A stretch of DNA of 37,110 nucleotides from Bradyrhizobium sp. YR681 (GCF_000282615.1 NZ_AKIY01000033.1:1-37110), one strand, 5' to 3'; counted from the first letter of the stretch, positions 18,474 to 26,429 are shown. Translations and numbers: made by a program. Notes: generated by a model not told the origin, from the sequence alone.

Positions 18474-19256
18474 ATGCGGCCCCAGGCGACGGCCCCATAT
18501 GCAGCGGCCGGCGACGTCACGCCCGCGGTGCTCGCGATCGGCCGTCCCGACTTCCCGAACATCCTGATCGACACGCTGCGCCGGCAGGCCGGCGTCGGCC
18601 ATTGCATGGTGTTCGCCCTGACGCGCGCGGGCAGCGCGCGTTGCCTGCTCGATGCCGGCAATATCCCGACCGGCAGCGATCTCGGTGCCGCCTATGCCGG
18701 CCAGTTCCACGAATCCGATCCCAACCGCGACGCCCTGTTCGAAGGCGAGGGCGGTGCGCCGATCATGCTGCCGTCGTTCGCCCCGCGCATGTATGGCGCG
18801 CGCTACCGAAAGATCTTCTTCAACGATTCCGACATCGTCGATAAATGCGCCACCGCGATCTGGACCGGCGACACCTGCTTCTACGTCAACTTCTACCGCA
18901 TCACGTCCCAGGGCCGCTTCGGCGATGCCGAGCGTGCACGGCTCCAGGCCATCGCGCCGGCGATAGGCGCCAGCGTCGCGCGTCATTTCCAGCAGACCGC
19001 GACGCTGGACCAGAACCTCGCCGCGTTGTTCGCCACGCGTGCGCCGCTGTCCGCGCTGACGCCGCGCGAGCAGGAGGTCTGCCGCCGCATCATGCTCGGC
19101 TTCAGTTCCGAAGCGATCTCGCAAGCGCTCGGCATCAGCGTGCATTCGACCCTGACCTACCGCAAGCGCGCCTATCAGCGGCTCGGCATCTCCGCGCAGA
19201 ACGAATTGTTCGCGATCGTGCTGGGCCTGCTCGCGGGGGCAAGCGGCCTGAATTGA
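18474..19256 (+). CDS. LuxR-type helix-turn-helix transcription regulator
   Basis: A 260-residue regulator. The C-terminal 65 residues are a LuxR/GerE domain: LTPREQEVCRRIMLGFSSE, then AISQALGISVHSTLTYRKRAYQRLGI. The N-terminal 185 residues look like a soluble GAF-like sensor (CFYVNFYRI, ARLQAIAPAIGASVARHF) that I cannot place. No luxI-type synthase is in the window, and the sensor lacks an obvious acyl-homoserine lactone signature, so a quorum role is not supported. GGAGG precedes the ATG at 18474. It stands alone after a repeat region. Confidence 0.9.
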   Translation: MRPQATAPYAAAGDVTPAVLAIGRPDFPNILIDTLRRQAGVGHCMVFALTRAGSARCLLDAGNIPTGSDLGAAYAGQFHESDPNRDALFEGEGGAPIMLPSFAPRMYGARYRKIFFNDSDIVDKCATAIWTGDTCFYVNFYRITSQGRFGDAERARLQAIAPAIGASVARHFQQTATLDQNLAALFATRAPLSALTPREQEVCRRIMLGFSSEAISQALGISVHSTLTYRKRAYQRLGISAQNELFAIVLGLLAGASGLN

Positions 19257-19383
19257 GGGGCTTCTTGGCCCGCGATCTCCTGTCGAGAGCAAAGCGCGCA
19301 AGCGCTCCCCCGGGACCGTCGGGTTGTGTCCCCGAAGCGGATGCTCGCATTCGAGCGGAAGGCTGCCGAACGGCTTCACAAAG

Positions 19384-20022
19384 TCAAGAAGATGCTTTCG
19401 GCTGAGGGCGAACGCCATGCTTAGCCAGGAGGTCGAGCAGGATTTCGGCGCCAGAAACCCCGTCGAACACTTCCGCGCGCATGCCGACCTGGATAGCCGC
19501 CGCCACGTTCTCGGACCTGTCGTCGAAAAACAGGATCGATTCTCCGGGCTGTCCTAGGTGTGCGAGAACGTGCTCGAAATAGCCGCGCTTCGGCTTGGCC
19601 ACACCCATCCGGCAAGAATAAAATTCGCCGTCGAACAGCCCAGCATAGCCGAGCGTTTCTGACATGTGGCGTGCACGATGGACCTGCTGGTTAGTGGCCA
19701 GATAGCACCTGACGCCCGATGATCGGATCGACTGCACGACGTCCATTATTGCTGCGTCGACTTCAATGGCGTTGAGGATTGCCAGGATGGTTGCCGTATC
19801 CAAGCCGCGCCCCACGCTCGCAGCGAGTTCGGATATTGCAGCTGTGAAATCGTCCTCACATTCCAAGAACGCTGCTTCGACAAGGAGGACGTCGTTTGCG
19901 AAACTATCGAGAAGCACGTCTTCCGTAAGCGCCGGCAACCGCGAAAATGCTATACGCCATCTGATTTGTGGCCGTTGCAATACGCCATCTGCGTCGAAGA
20001 GAATCGTCTCGATCGGTTTCAT
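19384..20022 (-). CDS. HAD-family phosphatase
   Basis: A 212-residue haloacid-dehalogenase-type hydrolase. Motif I is ILFDADGVL (nucleophile Asp10, acid Asp12), motif II is CYLATNQQ, motif III Lys lies in GVAKPKRGYF, and motif IV is ILFFDDRSENV. A helical cap lies between motifs I and II. The substrate is probably a small phosphorylated metabolite. I chose the ATG at 20022, which gives a normal start just before motif I; an in-frame ATG at 20106 would add 28 residues. Base composition is visibly less GC-rich than in the nap or fli genes, which may mark acquired DNA. Confidence 0.88.
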   Translation of the reverse strand: MKPIETILFDADGVLQRPQIRWRIAFSRLPALTEDVLLDSFANDVLLVEAAFLECEDDFTAAISELAASVGRGLDTATILAILNAIEVDAAIMDVVQSIRSSGVRCYLATNQQVHRARHMSETLGYAGLFDGEFYSCRMGVAKPKRGYFEHVLAHLGQPGESILFFDDRSENVAAAIQVGMRAEVFDGVSGAEILLDLLAKHGVRPQPKASS

Positions 20023-20286
20023 TGCCTTGAGCGTACATTTTTTCCCACCAAAGTCCCAGTCGGTTCGCTTCCTCGCTATTTGGCCAGACGATTGAGTCAC
20101 CTGCAATCACAGGTCGGTTGATGGGGTAGACCGGAAGTTTGCGGGTAAGGTCAAACTGACGCGATTGACCCGAAGCGGTCGGTTTTTCCCTTGTGATTCA
20201 GGAACGCCGTTTCTGTCGCAAAAACGGTAGGATTGAGCGAAAACGGCTTGGGGTGCTAAATCGCGTCTGGACTGGAGGGAATCTCT

Positions 20287-20736
20287 ATGTATTCGGCGCG
20301 CGATATCTCTATTCGCACAATCACCTACCTTGATGGCATTTCCCTACGATATGCTGTCTTGAAGCCGAACCCCGCCAAAGTGTCGGCCGGCCTAGTTCAA
20401 TATGAGGATGAAGGTGCTGTTCATCTCGGCGCTGACGTGCAAGGCCAATTGGTAGCTGTGGCGTCATTCACGCCCTTCGCAGAAGATGGAAACCGCGATC
20501 TCGCCTCGTATCAGCTTCGAGGCGCGGCAACGCGAGCAGACCTCCAGGGAAAAGGTATAGGGCACAAACTGATTACCACTGGCATTGAAGCATGTTTTCT
20601 GCGTGGTGCCTCGTTGATTTGGTGCGATGGACGATCGGCCGCAAAGACCTTTTACGCGCGACTGGGCTTTGCACCTGCTGGCCCCGAATTCCAAACAGCG
20701 TCCGGACCTCATTTCCGTTTCCGTCGCTTTAGTTAG
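20287..20736 (+). CDS. GNAT-family N-acetyltransferase
   Basis: A 149-residue acetyltransferase that should move acetyl from acetyl-CoA to an amine. The acetyl-CoA-binding motif A is RADLQGKGIGHKLIT (Q/RxxGxG/A type). The C-terminal region has AAKTFYARLGFAPAGPEF, the usual motif B, followed by a FRFRRFS end. The acceptor is unknown. GGAGGG lies seven bases before the ATG at 20287. Codon use is visibly more AT-rich than in most of the window, like that of its two neighbours. Confidence 0.9.
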   Translation: MYSARDISIRTITYLDGISLRYAVLKPNPAKVSAGLVQYEDEGAVHLGADVQGQLVAVASFTPFAEDGNRDLASYQLRGAATRADLQGKGIGHKLITTGIEACFLRGASLIWCDGRSAAKTFYARLGFAPAGPEFQTASGPHFRFRRFS

Positions 20737-20931
20737 GAATTGCGCAATGTGGTCGAGGCATCTTCGTTCTCGTAGCGGCTGGCAATATCACGCCGCGCTC
20801 GCGATGTCCGGTTCTGGCCCTTCGCTCCGTTGAGGGGCGCTGCATGTCGGTTCAAAGGGAGTGACGGGAGGTTTGCAGTGGAGCGCCGGGTCGACGCTTT
20901 TGATCCGATGCTCACTTGCGGCTTGAACTGC

Positions 20932-21582
20932 TCAGATGACGATCGAGGGCGCTGAGAGATCGTTGTAGTCGACTACAATCGTTGCCTTCGCTTCCGGTTG
21001 GCACATGCGAAGATAGAGTCGCTGTCCCTCAACGTAGCGTCGGTTCGATGGAGCCGCAGGGTCGGGCGAGGATCCATCTCGCGCGGCGCACCGCGCAACG
21101 GACACAGCAAAGCTCGTTCGGAGGAAGACTGAAGCGTCCCAGTAGGCGAGCAGTTCGGGGCGATGCAGAAAGATGCCGTCTATCAGCAGGACGGAGGACG
21201 GCAGTGCCTCCAAATCATCGGCAGGAACAATTGCGTTGGTCTCATGATCGAAGAATGTTCGACGATACCGGCGAGAACCGCCGGGGCTGAGCGGGTCTAG
21301 CAAATATTTCCTCAATGCCGAGTAGTTGTAGGAATCTTCGAAAAACCCTTCCGGTGAGTGCCGCCCTCGCTGATATCTGACCGCCTTGGAATTATGAAAT
21401 CCGTCCACTGACGCTCGAATGACAGGCCTCCCCATAGTCGCAAGGACGGCTCCGAGCTCATCGGCGAATGTGGTCTTTCCGGCCCCATCGACGCCGTCGA
21501 TGGCCACGCGAACTGTCCGATCTCGCGGCGTCAGGAAAATGCGGTCGGCCAACGCGGCTAGTAATTGTCTTCGCTTTTCCAT
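20932..21582 (-). CDS. Uridine-kinase-like P-loop NTPase
   Basis: A 216-residue protein with Walker A IDGVDGAGKTT at residues 28-38. An ASVDGFHNSKAVRYQRGRHS block with the uridine/pantothenate-kinase-like DGFH motif follows, then VLLIDGIFLHRPEL as the Walker B-type region. It should phosphorylate a nucleoside or related small molecule with ATP. The lid region includes RYVEGQRLYL. Whether it is a true Udk is unclear, as it ends in an unusual VVDYNDLSAPSIVI tail. It is in the lower-GC segment with the HAD and GNAT genes, on the same strand as the former. Confidence 0.85.
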   Translation of the reverse strand: MEKRRQLLAALADRIFLTPRDRTVRVAIDGVDGAGKTTFADELGAVLATMGRPVIRASVDGFHNSKAVRYQRGRHSPEGFFEDSYNYSALRKYLLDPLSPGGSRRYRRTFFDHETNAIVPADDLEALPSSVLLIDGIFLHRPELLAYWDASVFLRTSFAVSVARCAARDGSSPDPAAPSNRRYVEGQRLYLRMCQPEAKATIVVDYNDLSAPSIVI

Positions 21583-21819
21583 CTGGATTTACTGATCGAT
21601 GCGGCTCGTTGAAACGCACGATCGCTCGCTTGCTCGTTCAGGCGGAGTTCGCCGGCTTGGCTCAGTGGGCCTCATGGCAACTCTGGCGTCCGCTTCGGGC
21701 CCACAAGCCGCCGAACACGTTCAATATCGTAGACTTCCGCTTTGCGTTGCCAAGCAGAAGTTTATGAGTACACGCCATGGGCAGATGGCGCCGTCGCGGC
21801 GCGCTCGGCAAGCTTCGCC

Positions 21820-22326
21820 TCAGGGCCCGCGGATGAAGTCTGCCTTGCCGATCTCCACCCCGTTGTGGCGCAGGATCGCGTAGGCGCAGGTCACGTGGAA
21901 GTAGAAATTCGGAATCACAAAGCCGAACAGATATTGCGTGGCGGGGAAGGTCATATCGTTGCCGGCGAGCTTCTGGGTGACGGTGCGGTCTTCGGCTCCC
22001 GTGAAATTCTCGGTCGGCACGCTCTCCAGGAAGGCGATGGCCTTGGCGAGGCGGTCCTTCAGGTCCGCCACGGTCCTGTCCTCATCGGGGAAGCCCGGGG
22101 TGTCCAATTGGGCCAGGCGCGCTGCGCCGCCTCTCGCCGTTTCCGTGGCGCGATGGATCTGGGTCGAGAAAGGCAGCATGTCGATGGCCAACCGGCTGCC
22201 GATTAGGACGGCCGGGTTCACCTTCTTCCGCTCGGCATAGGCGACTGCCTTGTCGAGGATGGCGTCGAGATTCTTCAGCGAGCGCACCATGCCGGGAACG
22301 GCGGCGTCGTACATGGAGAGGGACAA
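21820..22326 (-). CDS. DUF1993 domain protein, TTG start
   Basis: A 168-residue DUF1993 protein, a four-helix bundle related in fold to DinB-like proteins; its role is not established. Family features are the N-terminal MSLSMYDAAVPGMVRSLKNL, then a helical core and FPATQYLFGFVIPNFYFHVT near the end. The start is a TTG at 22326: AGGAG lies seven bases upstream and the resulting MSLSM beginning is what I know of the family. An internal ATG at 22314 has no such site. It is divergent from a TetR gene and has a promoter overlapped by a large palindrome, so it is probably repressed by that regulator. Confidence 0.9.
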   Translation of the reverse strand: MSLSMYDAAVPGMVRSLKNLDAILDKAVAYAERKKVNPAVLIGSRLAIDMLPFSTQIHRATETARGGAARLAQLDTPGFPDEDRTVADLKDRLAKAIAFLESVPTENFTGAEDRTVTQKLAGNDMTFPATQYLFGFVIPNFYFHVTCAYAILRHNGVEIGKADFIRGP

Positions 22327-22391
22327 GGCAAATCTCCTGACGGAGTGACCCCCATTGGCGCTCGTTCGAGCGGCATTGCGGGATTCACGTA

Positions 22392-22426
22392 CTATGGTGA
22401 TCGCCATAGTATGGCGATCACCATAG
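22392..22426. promoter_or_regulatory. Perfect 35-bp palindrome, probable TetR operator
   Basis: Two 17-bp arms (22392-22408 and 22410-22426) are exact reverse complements around one G. Each 20-bp half (for example 22391-22410) is itself nearly palindromic, which suggests two overlapping dimer sites. It lies 33 bp upstream of the TetR ATG and covers the promoter of the divergent DUF1993 gene. Binding by the TetR protein is inferred from position. Confidence 0.88.
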
Positions 22427-22435
22427 CTCTGTCAA
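22406..22435 (-). promoter_or_regulatory. Sigma70-like promoter of the DUF1993 gene
   Basis: On the minus strand TTGACA (22435-22430) is followed after 18 bp by TACTAT (22411-22406). A transcript would start near 22399 and give a leader of about 70 nt before the TTG start. The palindromic operator covers the spacer and the -10 box, so a bound repressor would block polymerase. Confidence 0.7.
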
Positions 22436-22458
22436 GCGAGGCGGGGTATGTTTGCGCC

Positions 22459-23028
22459 ATGCCACGTAAAACTGACGCCCGCGCCCGCGCGATCGCCACC
22501 GCCGAACGACTGTTTCGCATCCAGGGTTATGCTGCGACCGGGTTGAACCAGATCATCGAAGAAAGTGGTTCGCCCAAGGGATCGTTCTACTTTCACTTTC
22601 CGCGCGGCAAGACCCAACTGGCGGAGGAAACCATCGATCCTTATGTCGCGAAGCGAGCGGCTGCGTTCCGACAAGTCTCGGCGAATACGACAGGCAACGC
22701 TCCGGATTTTTTCAAACAGGTTTTTGGGGCCATCGCGGCCGAAATGATTGCCGACGACTTCCAGTATGGATGTCTCATGCAAAATCTGGCGAATGAGCTG
22801 TCCCCGCTCGACGCCGAACTGACCAGACGGGTCGAACGCGGATTTGTCGATCTGACCGAAATCATCGCAGAGCATCTCCGGGGTTGCGGCTTCGCTCCCG
22901 CGCGCGCCTCCGCGAGTGCAGCCGCATTGATCGCTGCCATCGAAGGCGCACGAACCATTGCCCGCGTGGAACGCAAGCCGGCGATATTCAAGGCGCTGGC
23001 GGATATCTTTTGCCGAAGCTGCTCGTAA
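22459..23028 (+). CDS. TetR-family transcription repressor
   Basis: A 189-residue TetR-type regulator. The N-terminal DNA-binding domain is residues 4-50: ARAIATAERLFRIQGYAATG, then LNQIIEESGSPKGSFYFHFP. The C-terminal half is the helical ligand-binding part, with QYGCLMQNLANELSP near residue 95, typical of the LmrA/YxaF-like group. The ATG at 22459 puts the helix-turn-helix in the normal place; a longer frame would read through the operator. It is divergent from the DUF1993 gene, and the shared palindrome suggests autoregulation as well as control of that gene. Confidence 0.94.
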   Translation: MPRKTDARARAIATAERLFRIQGYAATGLNQIIEESGSPKGSFYFHFPRGKTQLAEETIDPYVAKRAAAFRQVSANTTGNAPDFFKQVFGAIAAEMIADDFQYGCLMQNLANELSPLDAELTRRVERGFVDLTEIIAEHLRGCGFAPARASASAAALIAAIEGARTIARVERKPAIFKALADIFCRSCS

Positions 23029-23201
23029 TCCTCGTCCAAGCGCTCACGAGCTCACCATCGAGCGATGCGGCCGATCGCCATGTTGCCGAACATGAGTTCG
23101 GCGTTAACCATCGCCAACGGTTCCCCTCCAGGCGACATCGCTTCGAAGTTTCTTAAATGTTGCTGGGTACCTCTTTTGGGCATGGTGACCTGGGGTACGA
23201 C

Positions 23202-24092
23202 ATGAGCAAGCGGGCCAAACGTAAGAAGGCAGAGGCCCTCGCAATCCCCATGGCCGCGAGAGTTGCACTTGGCGCCGCGGCCGTCGCTGTCGCGGGATAC
23301 GCTTTGCTGTCCGGGCCGGCGAACGAGCAACCGGTACGGACGCCTTCCGCGCGCGAAGCGCGGGCATCGTCAACGCCGGTCTATGTGGCAACGCCTGCTC
23401 GTGCAGCAGCGCCGACAGCGGCTGCGGCAGTGGCCCCGGCTCCGGCTGCGATTCCGGCCGCCGCGCCGGCTGCTCTGGTCGAACCGCCAAAAGCCGACGC
23501 CGGCGTTCCCGGCGCACTCGTCCGGCAGGTGGTCGATTACGCCAGCCGCCAGGCACCGGGCACCGTGATCATCGATACCGGAAACACATTCCTCTATTTC
23601 GTTCTGAACGACAGGCAGGCGATGCGCTACGGCATCGGTGTCGGCCGCGAAGGTTTCACCTGGTCCGGCGAGCAGACTGTGGCCCGCAAGGCAGAATGGC
23701 CGGATTGGCATCCGCCCGCGGAGATGGTCGGGCGTCAGCCTTATCTGCCGCGGTTCATGGCGGGCGGCCCCGGCAATCCGCTCGGCGCACGGGCGATGTA
23801 TCTGGGCGAAACCGAATATCGCATTCACGGCACCAACAATCCCGATACGATCGGGAAGAAGGTTTCCTCCGGCTGCATCCGGCTCACCAATGACGACGTC
23901 ACCGATCTCTACGAGCGGGTGAAGGTTGGCGCGAAGGTGATCGTGCTGCCAAATTCTGTCCGTCGGCCATCCCAGACGGCGCCGTCCGACGCCGCCTTCC
24001 GGTTGCCGGACCCGGCATCGCCGTCGAAGCGGCCGCTGGCGGCCAACGCGCAGATGCTGCCGTCTGGACAGAAGGTCGCCGAGGCGAAGTAA
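23202..24092 (+). CDS. L,D-transpeptidase (YkuD family), membrane-anchored
   Basis: A 296-residue enzyme that should make 3-3 cross-links in peptidoglycan or attach proteins to it, in the periplasm. A basic N terminus (SKRAKRKK) precedes a hydrophobic anchor at about 17-37. An Ala/Pro-rich linker (about 50-100) follows. The YkuD domain runs from about 118 to 248 and has the signature IHGTNNP...SSGCIRL with catalytic His209 and Cys225. The tail is Pro/Ser-rich. The ATG at 23202 starts the charged N terminus; a longer frame from 23157 adds 15 residues without signal character. Confidence 0.95.
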   Translation: MSKRAKRKKAEALAIPMAARVALGAAAVAVAGYALLSGPANEQPVRTPSAREARASSTPVYVATPARAAAPTAAAAVAPAPAAIPAAAPAALVEPPKADAGVPGALVRQVVDYASRQAPGTVIIDTGNTFLYFVLNDRQAMRYGIGVGREGFTWSGEQTVARKAEWPDWHPPAEMVGRQPYLPRFMAGGPGNPLGARAMYLGETEYRIHGTNNPDTIGKKVSSGCIRLTNDDVTDLYERVKVGAKVIVLPNSVRRPSQTAPSDAAFRLPDPASPSKRPLAANAQMLPSGQKVAEAK

Positions 24093-24108
24093 CGCGAGCC
24101 TCTGTCAT

Positions 24109-24172
24109 CGGTCTGCGACCCAATGCTCGCGAAGGTGCGCCAGGAGGCGCTGATCGCCTTCGTGCGCAGGCT
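24109..24172 (+). pseudogene. Short relic of a cytochrome P450 N-terminal region
   Basis: Bases 24121-24165 match 25321-25365 inside the P450 gene at 40 of 45 positions. The relic reads CDPMLAKVRQEALIAFV against ADPYPMLAKLRKEAPIAFV in the intact gene, with two codons lost near the start. Similarity stops near 24172. It lies 17 bp after the transpeptidase stop and has no start or stop context of its own. It is best read as the remnant of a second P450 copy or a partial duplication. Confidence 0.7.
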
Positions 24173-24175
24173 CAT

Positions 24176-24415
24176 TTACCGGCCGATCTTCTTGATGCAA
24201 GTTGGTTCGCTGTTGGGGTGAGGTGTGCAATCCCAGTCGGGTCCAAAGCCTGCGCTGGCGTTCCGTTGTGGCAGGAAGGGGTAATAAATCACAACCGTCG
24301 CAAAGATAGCGACGGCGACAATTGCCGACACGAGCATCCATACCATGCCCGCGCGATCCGGACTCCAATGGAGTCGTCGGATGGATCGGTGCTTCCTTGG
24401 ATTGGGATGCTTCAT
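24176..24415 (-). CDS. Small single-span membrane protein, unknown function
   Basis: A 79-residue protein. A basic N terminus (HPNPRKHRSIRRLH) is followed by one transmembrane segment (MVWMLVSAIVAVAIFATVVIYY, in part). A short outer domain then has two Cys, in FGPDWDCTPHPNSEPTCIKK. I recall similar FGPxWxC...CIKK endings in Bradyrhizobium small proteins but know no function. The ATG at 24415 is the first Met giving this layout; the frame opens further upstream over the neighbouring gene. It is on the same strand as the two membrane miniproteins that follow upstream. Confidence 0.7.
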   Translation of the reverse strand: MKHPNPRKHRSIRRLHWSPDRAGMVWMLVSAIVAVAIFATVVIYYPFLPQRNASAGFGPDWDCTPHPNSEPTCIKKIGR

Positions 24416-24455
24416 TGTCGTATCATCGATGTGGTCTTGCCGATACTTTGCGCAT

Positions 24456-24707
24456 TTAAGCGGTCTTGCCATGCCTATCGGCCTGGGATTGTACCCCGCC
24501 AATCCCAAGCTCGAGAGCCGCCGCGATCCGTTCCAATCCTGCGTTCGTTCGGCGCGTCTCGGCAATCTGCTGCTCATATAGATCAATCATTGTGGCGCCG
24601 GACGAGGTACGTTGGCGCATCGCACGTACCGCCAGGATCGATCCACCCACCATTAGGATGAACGGCCACCAAGAGTACATCGCAAGCAGAATATCGGTCA
24701 GGGTCAC
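24456..24707 (-). CDS. Small membrane protein with coiled tail, paralogue A
   Basis: An 83-residue protein with one N-terminal transmembrane segment (WWPFILMVGGSILAVRAM) and a helical, charged tail (ATMIDLYEQQIAETRRT, then GLERIAAALE). It is clearly related to the next protein upstream, 24737-24952: both have SGA(T/S)MI(D/E)L.EQ and ERIAAALE. The GTG start at 24707 has AGGAGG six bases upstream, a strong site that decides the start. No motif suggests a reaction; the layout is that of a small membrane adaptor. Confidence 0.78.
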   Translation of the reverse strand: MTLTDILLAMYSWWPFILMVGGSILAVRAMRQRTSSGATMIDLYEQQIAETRRTNAGLERIAAALELGIGGVQSQADRHGKTA

Positions 24708-24736
24708 TCAGAGCCTCCTATGCCCGGTAACGTTGA

Positions 24737-24952
24737 TCAGTTTCTGTGGTTTTTCTCGAGAGCAGCAGCGATCCTCTCCATCGCAGCACTCGTTCCATAT
24801 GTTTCTGTGAGGTGCTGCTCCCGCAACTCGATCATCGATGCTCCGGAAGCTGCGCGTTCCCGGCATAATCGCCCTAACACGATCCATCCTGCGGGTATCA
24901 AGATGACAGGCCATGCGTAGTACAGGACAACAGCCCAATCGGATGGTTGCAT
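24737..24952 (-). CDS. Small membrane protein with coiled tail, paralogue B
   Basis: A 71-residue protein with a single membrane span (AVVLYYAWPVILIPAGWIVLG in part) and a charged helical tail with ASMIELREQHLTETYG and MERIAAALEKN. It resembles the gene 29 bp downstream over nearly its whole length, so the two arose by tandem duplication. The ATG at 24952 has no strong ribosome-binding site, unlike its paralogue. Function unknown. Confidence 0.75.
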   Translation of the reverse strand: MQPSDWAVVLYYAWPVILIPAGWIVLGRLCRERAASGASMIELREQHLTETYGTSAAMERIAAALEKNHRN

Positions 24953-25262
24953 GCGATTTGCACCGAAGCTTTCGATCTCGTCGATTGCAACTTAAGCGAT
25001 AATTGATCAAATCACATGTCAGGTCTGCCCTCACGATTAATAGATCGTTGCTGGGCTATTGGCGGCGAACGTGCGGAATTGGCCAGTGATGAACGTTCAC
25101 GATCGCGTTTGTCGATGTCCGCTGGTTGAGGCGATCGTGCCTCTGCGCATCCGACTTGTGAACACACGCCTCAATGCGTCCGTCCCTATCGCTAGGGACA
25201 GACGCCGGCGCCGGATTTCGATAGTCTCGCCTGAATCAATCGAGATCCGGGAGGAGACCGCC
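24953..25262. other. Intergenic region before the P450 gene
   Basis: About 310 bp between a divergent miniprotein gene and the P450 gene. It holds a perfect 7-bp stem-loop (GTCCCTA / TAGGGAC, 25182-25199), a short palindrome TGAACGTTCA (25090-25099) and an AT-rich stretch near 25000. These are candidate control sites; none has a known regulator. An open frame from 25059 joins the P450 but its first 68 residues look non-coding. Confidence 0.5.
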
Positions 25263-26429
25263 TTGAGCACCGCGCCGCGCATCGACATCGATCCTGCCGC
25301 GTTCTGGGCCGACCCCTATCCGATGCTCGCAAAGCTGCGCAAGGAGGCGCCGATCGCCTTCGTGCCGCAGCTCGGCTCGACGCTGCTCACCAGCCGCGAC
25401 GACATCTCGATCTCCGAGAAACAGATCGACGTGTTCTCCTCGCACCAGCCTGCCGGCCTGATGAACCGGCTGATGGGCCACAACATGATGCGCAAGGACG
25501 GCGAGGCGCATCAAATCGAGCGGCGCGCGATGTTTCCGACGGTGTCGCCGAAGACGGTGAAGGCGCACTGGACCGCGCTGTTCCAGGCCCATGCCGATCG
25601 CATCATCGACGCCATCGAGCCCGGCAGCCGCATCGACTTCATGCGCGACTTCGCGCTGCCGTTCTCCGGCGAATGCCTGAAGTCGATCACCGGCCTTACC
25701 AATATCGGCTTCGCCGATATGGATGCATGGTCGCAGGGCATGATCGAGGGCATCGCCAATTACGCCGGCGATCCCGCGGTCGAGGCGCGCTGCCATGCCG
25801 CGACGTCGGGCATCGACGCTGCGATCGACGACATCCTGCCCGTGATGCGCAAGAACCCTGACCAGAGCATTCTTGGCGTACTCCTCACTGCGGGCATGCC
25901 GATGGAGAGCGTGCGCGCAAATGTAAAACTTGCGATCTCAGGCGGGCAGAACGAGCCACGCAAAGCGATCGCCGGCACGGTGTGGGCGCTGCTGACCCAT
26001 CCCGAACAGCTCGCTCTCGTGCGCAACGGCGAGGTGAGCTGGCTCGACGCCTTCGAGGAATATGCCCGCTGGATCTCGCCGATCGGCATGTCGCCGCGGC
26101 GCATCGCAAAGCCGTGGATGATCCGCGACGTTGGCTTCGAAACCGACGAGCGCGTGTTCCTGATGTTCGGCTCGGCCAATCGCGACGAGAAGCATTTTGA
26201 GCGCGCCGATGAGTTTGATGTGCGGCGCGACACCTCCAAGAGCGTCGCCTTCGGCGCCGGCCCGCATTTCTGCGCCGGCGCCTGGGCCTCACGCGCCATG
26301 ATCGCGGACGTCGCGCTGCCGACGGTGTTTTCGCGCGCCGCAAAACTCGAGATCGCCGATGACGAGCCGGTGCGGATCGGCGGCTGGGCCTTCAGGGGCT
26401 TGCAGAATTTGCCGGTGAAGTGGCATTAG
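25263..26429 (+). CDS. Cytochrome P450, TTG start
   Basis: A 388-residue soluble P450 monooxygenase. The heme-thiolate loop is FGAGPHFCAGA with Cys337. The ExxR pair is Glu266/Arg269 in EEYARW. The I-helix region reads AISGGQNEPRKAIAGT (224-239), where the usual AGxDTT acid-alcohol pair is replaced; I recall this NEPR variant from other bacterial P450s. The substrate is unknown, and no ferredoxin or reductase gene is adjacent. The TTG at 25263 is preceded by GGGAGG and gives a protein beginning STAPRIDIDP; no good ATG lies near. The length is slightly short for the family but all core motifs are present. Confidence 0.93.
   Translation: MSTAPRIDIDPAAFWADPYPMLAKLRKEAPIAFVPQLGSTLLTSRDDISISEKQIDVFSSHQPAGLMNRLMGHNMMRKDGEAHQIERRAMFPTVSPKTVKAHWTALFQAHADRIIDAIEPGSRIDFMRDFALPFSGECLKSITGLTNIGFADMDAWSQGMIEGIANYAGDPAVEARCHAATSGIDAAIDDILPVMRKNPDQSILGVLLTAGMPMESVRANVKLAISGGQNEPRKAIAGTVWALLTHPEQLALVRNGEVSWLDAFEEYARWISPIGMSPRRIAKPWMIRDVGFETDERVFLMFGSANRDEKHFERADEFDVRRDTSKSVAFGAGPHFCAGAWASRAMIADVALPTVFSRAAKLEIADDEPVRIGGWAFRGLQNLPVKWH

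Noticed and set aside
18474..19256. Quorum-sensing role for the LuxR-type gene
   Set aside because: There is no LuxI-type synthase in the window and the N-terminal domain lacks the acyl-homoserine lactone binding pattern.
18261..19418. A 385-codon minus-strand frame opposite the LuxR-type gene
   Set aside because: The plus-strand gene has a clear helix-turn-helix and GGAGG; the minus frame reads through a repeat and has no family features.
20101..20286. Possible insertion-sequence remnant between the HAD and GNAT genes
   Set aside because: The stretch has no coding similarity I can see and no paired terminal repeats; only lower GC is evident.
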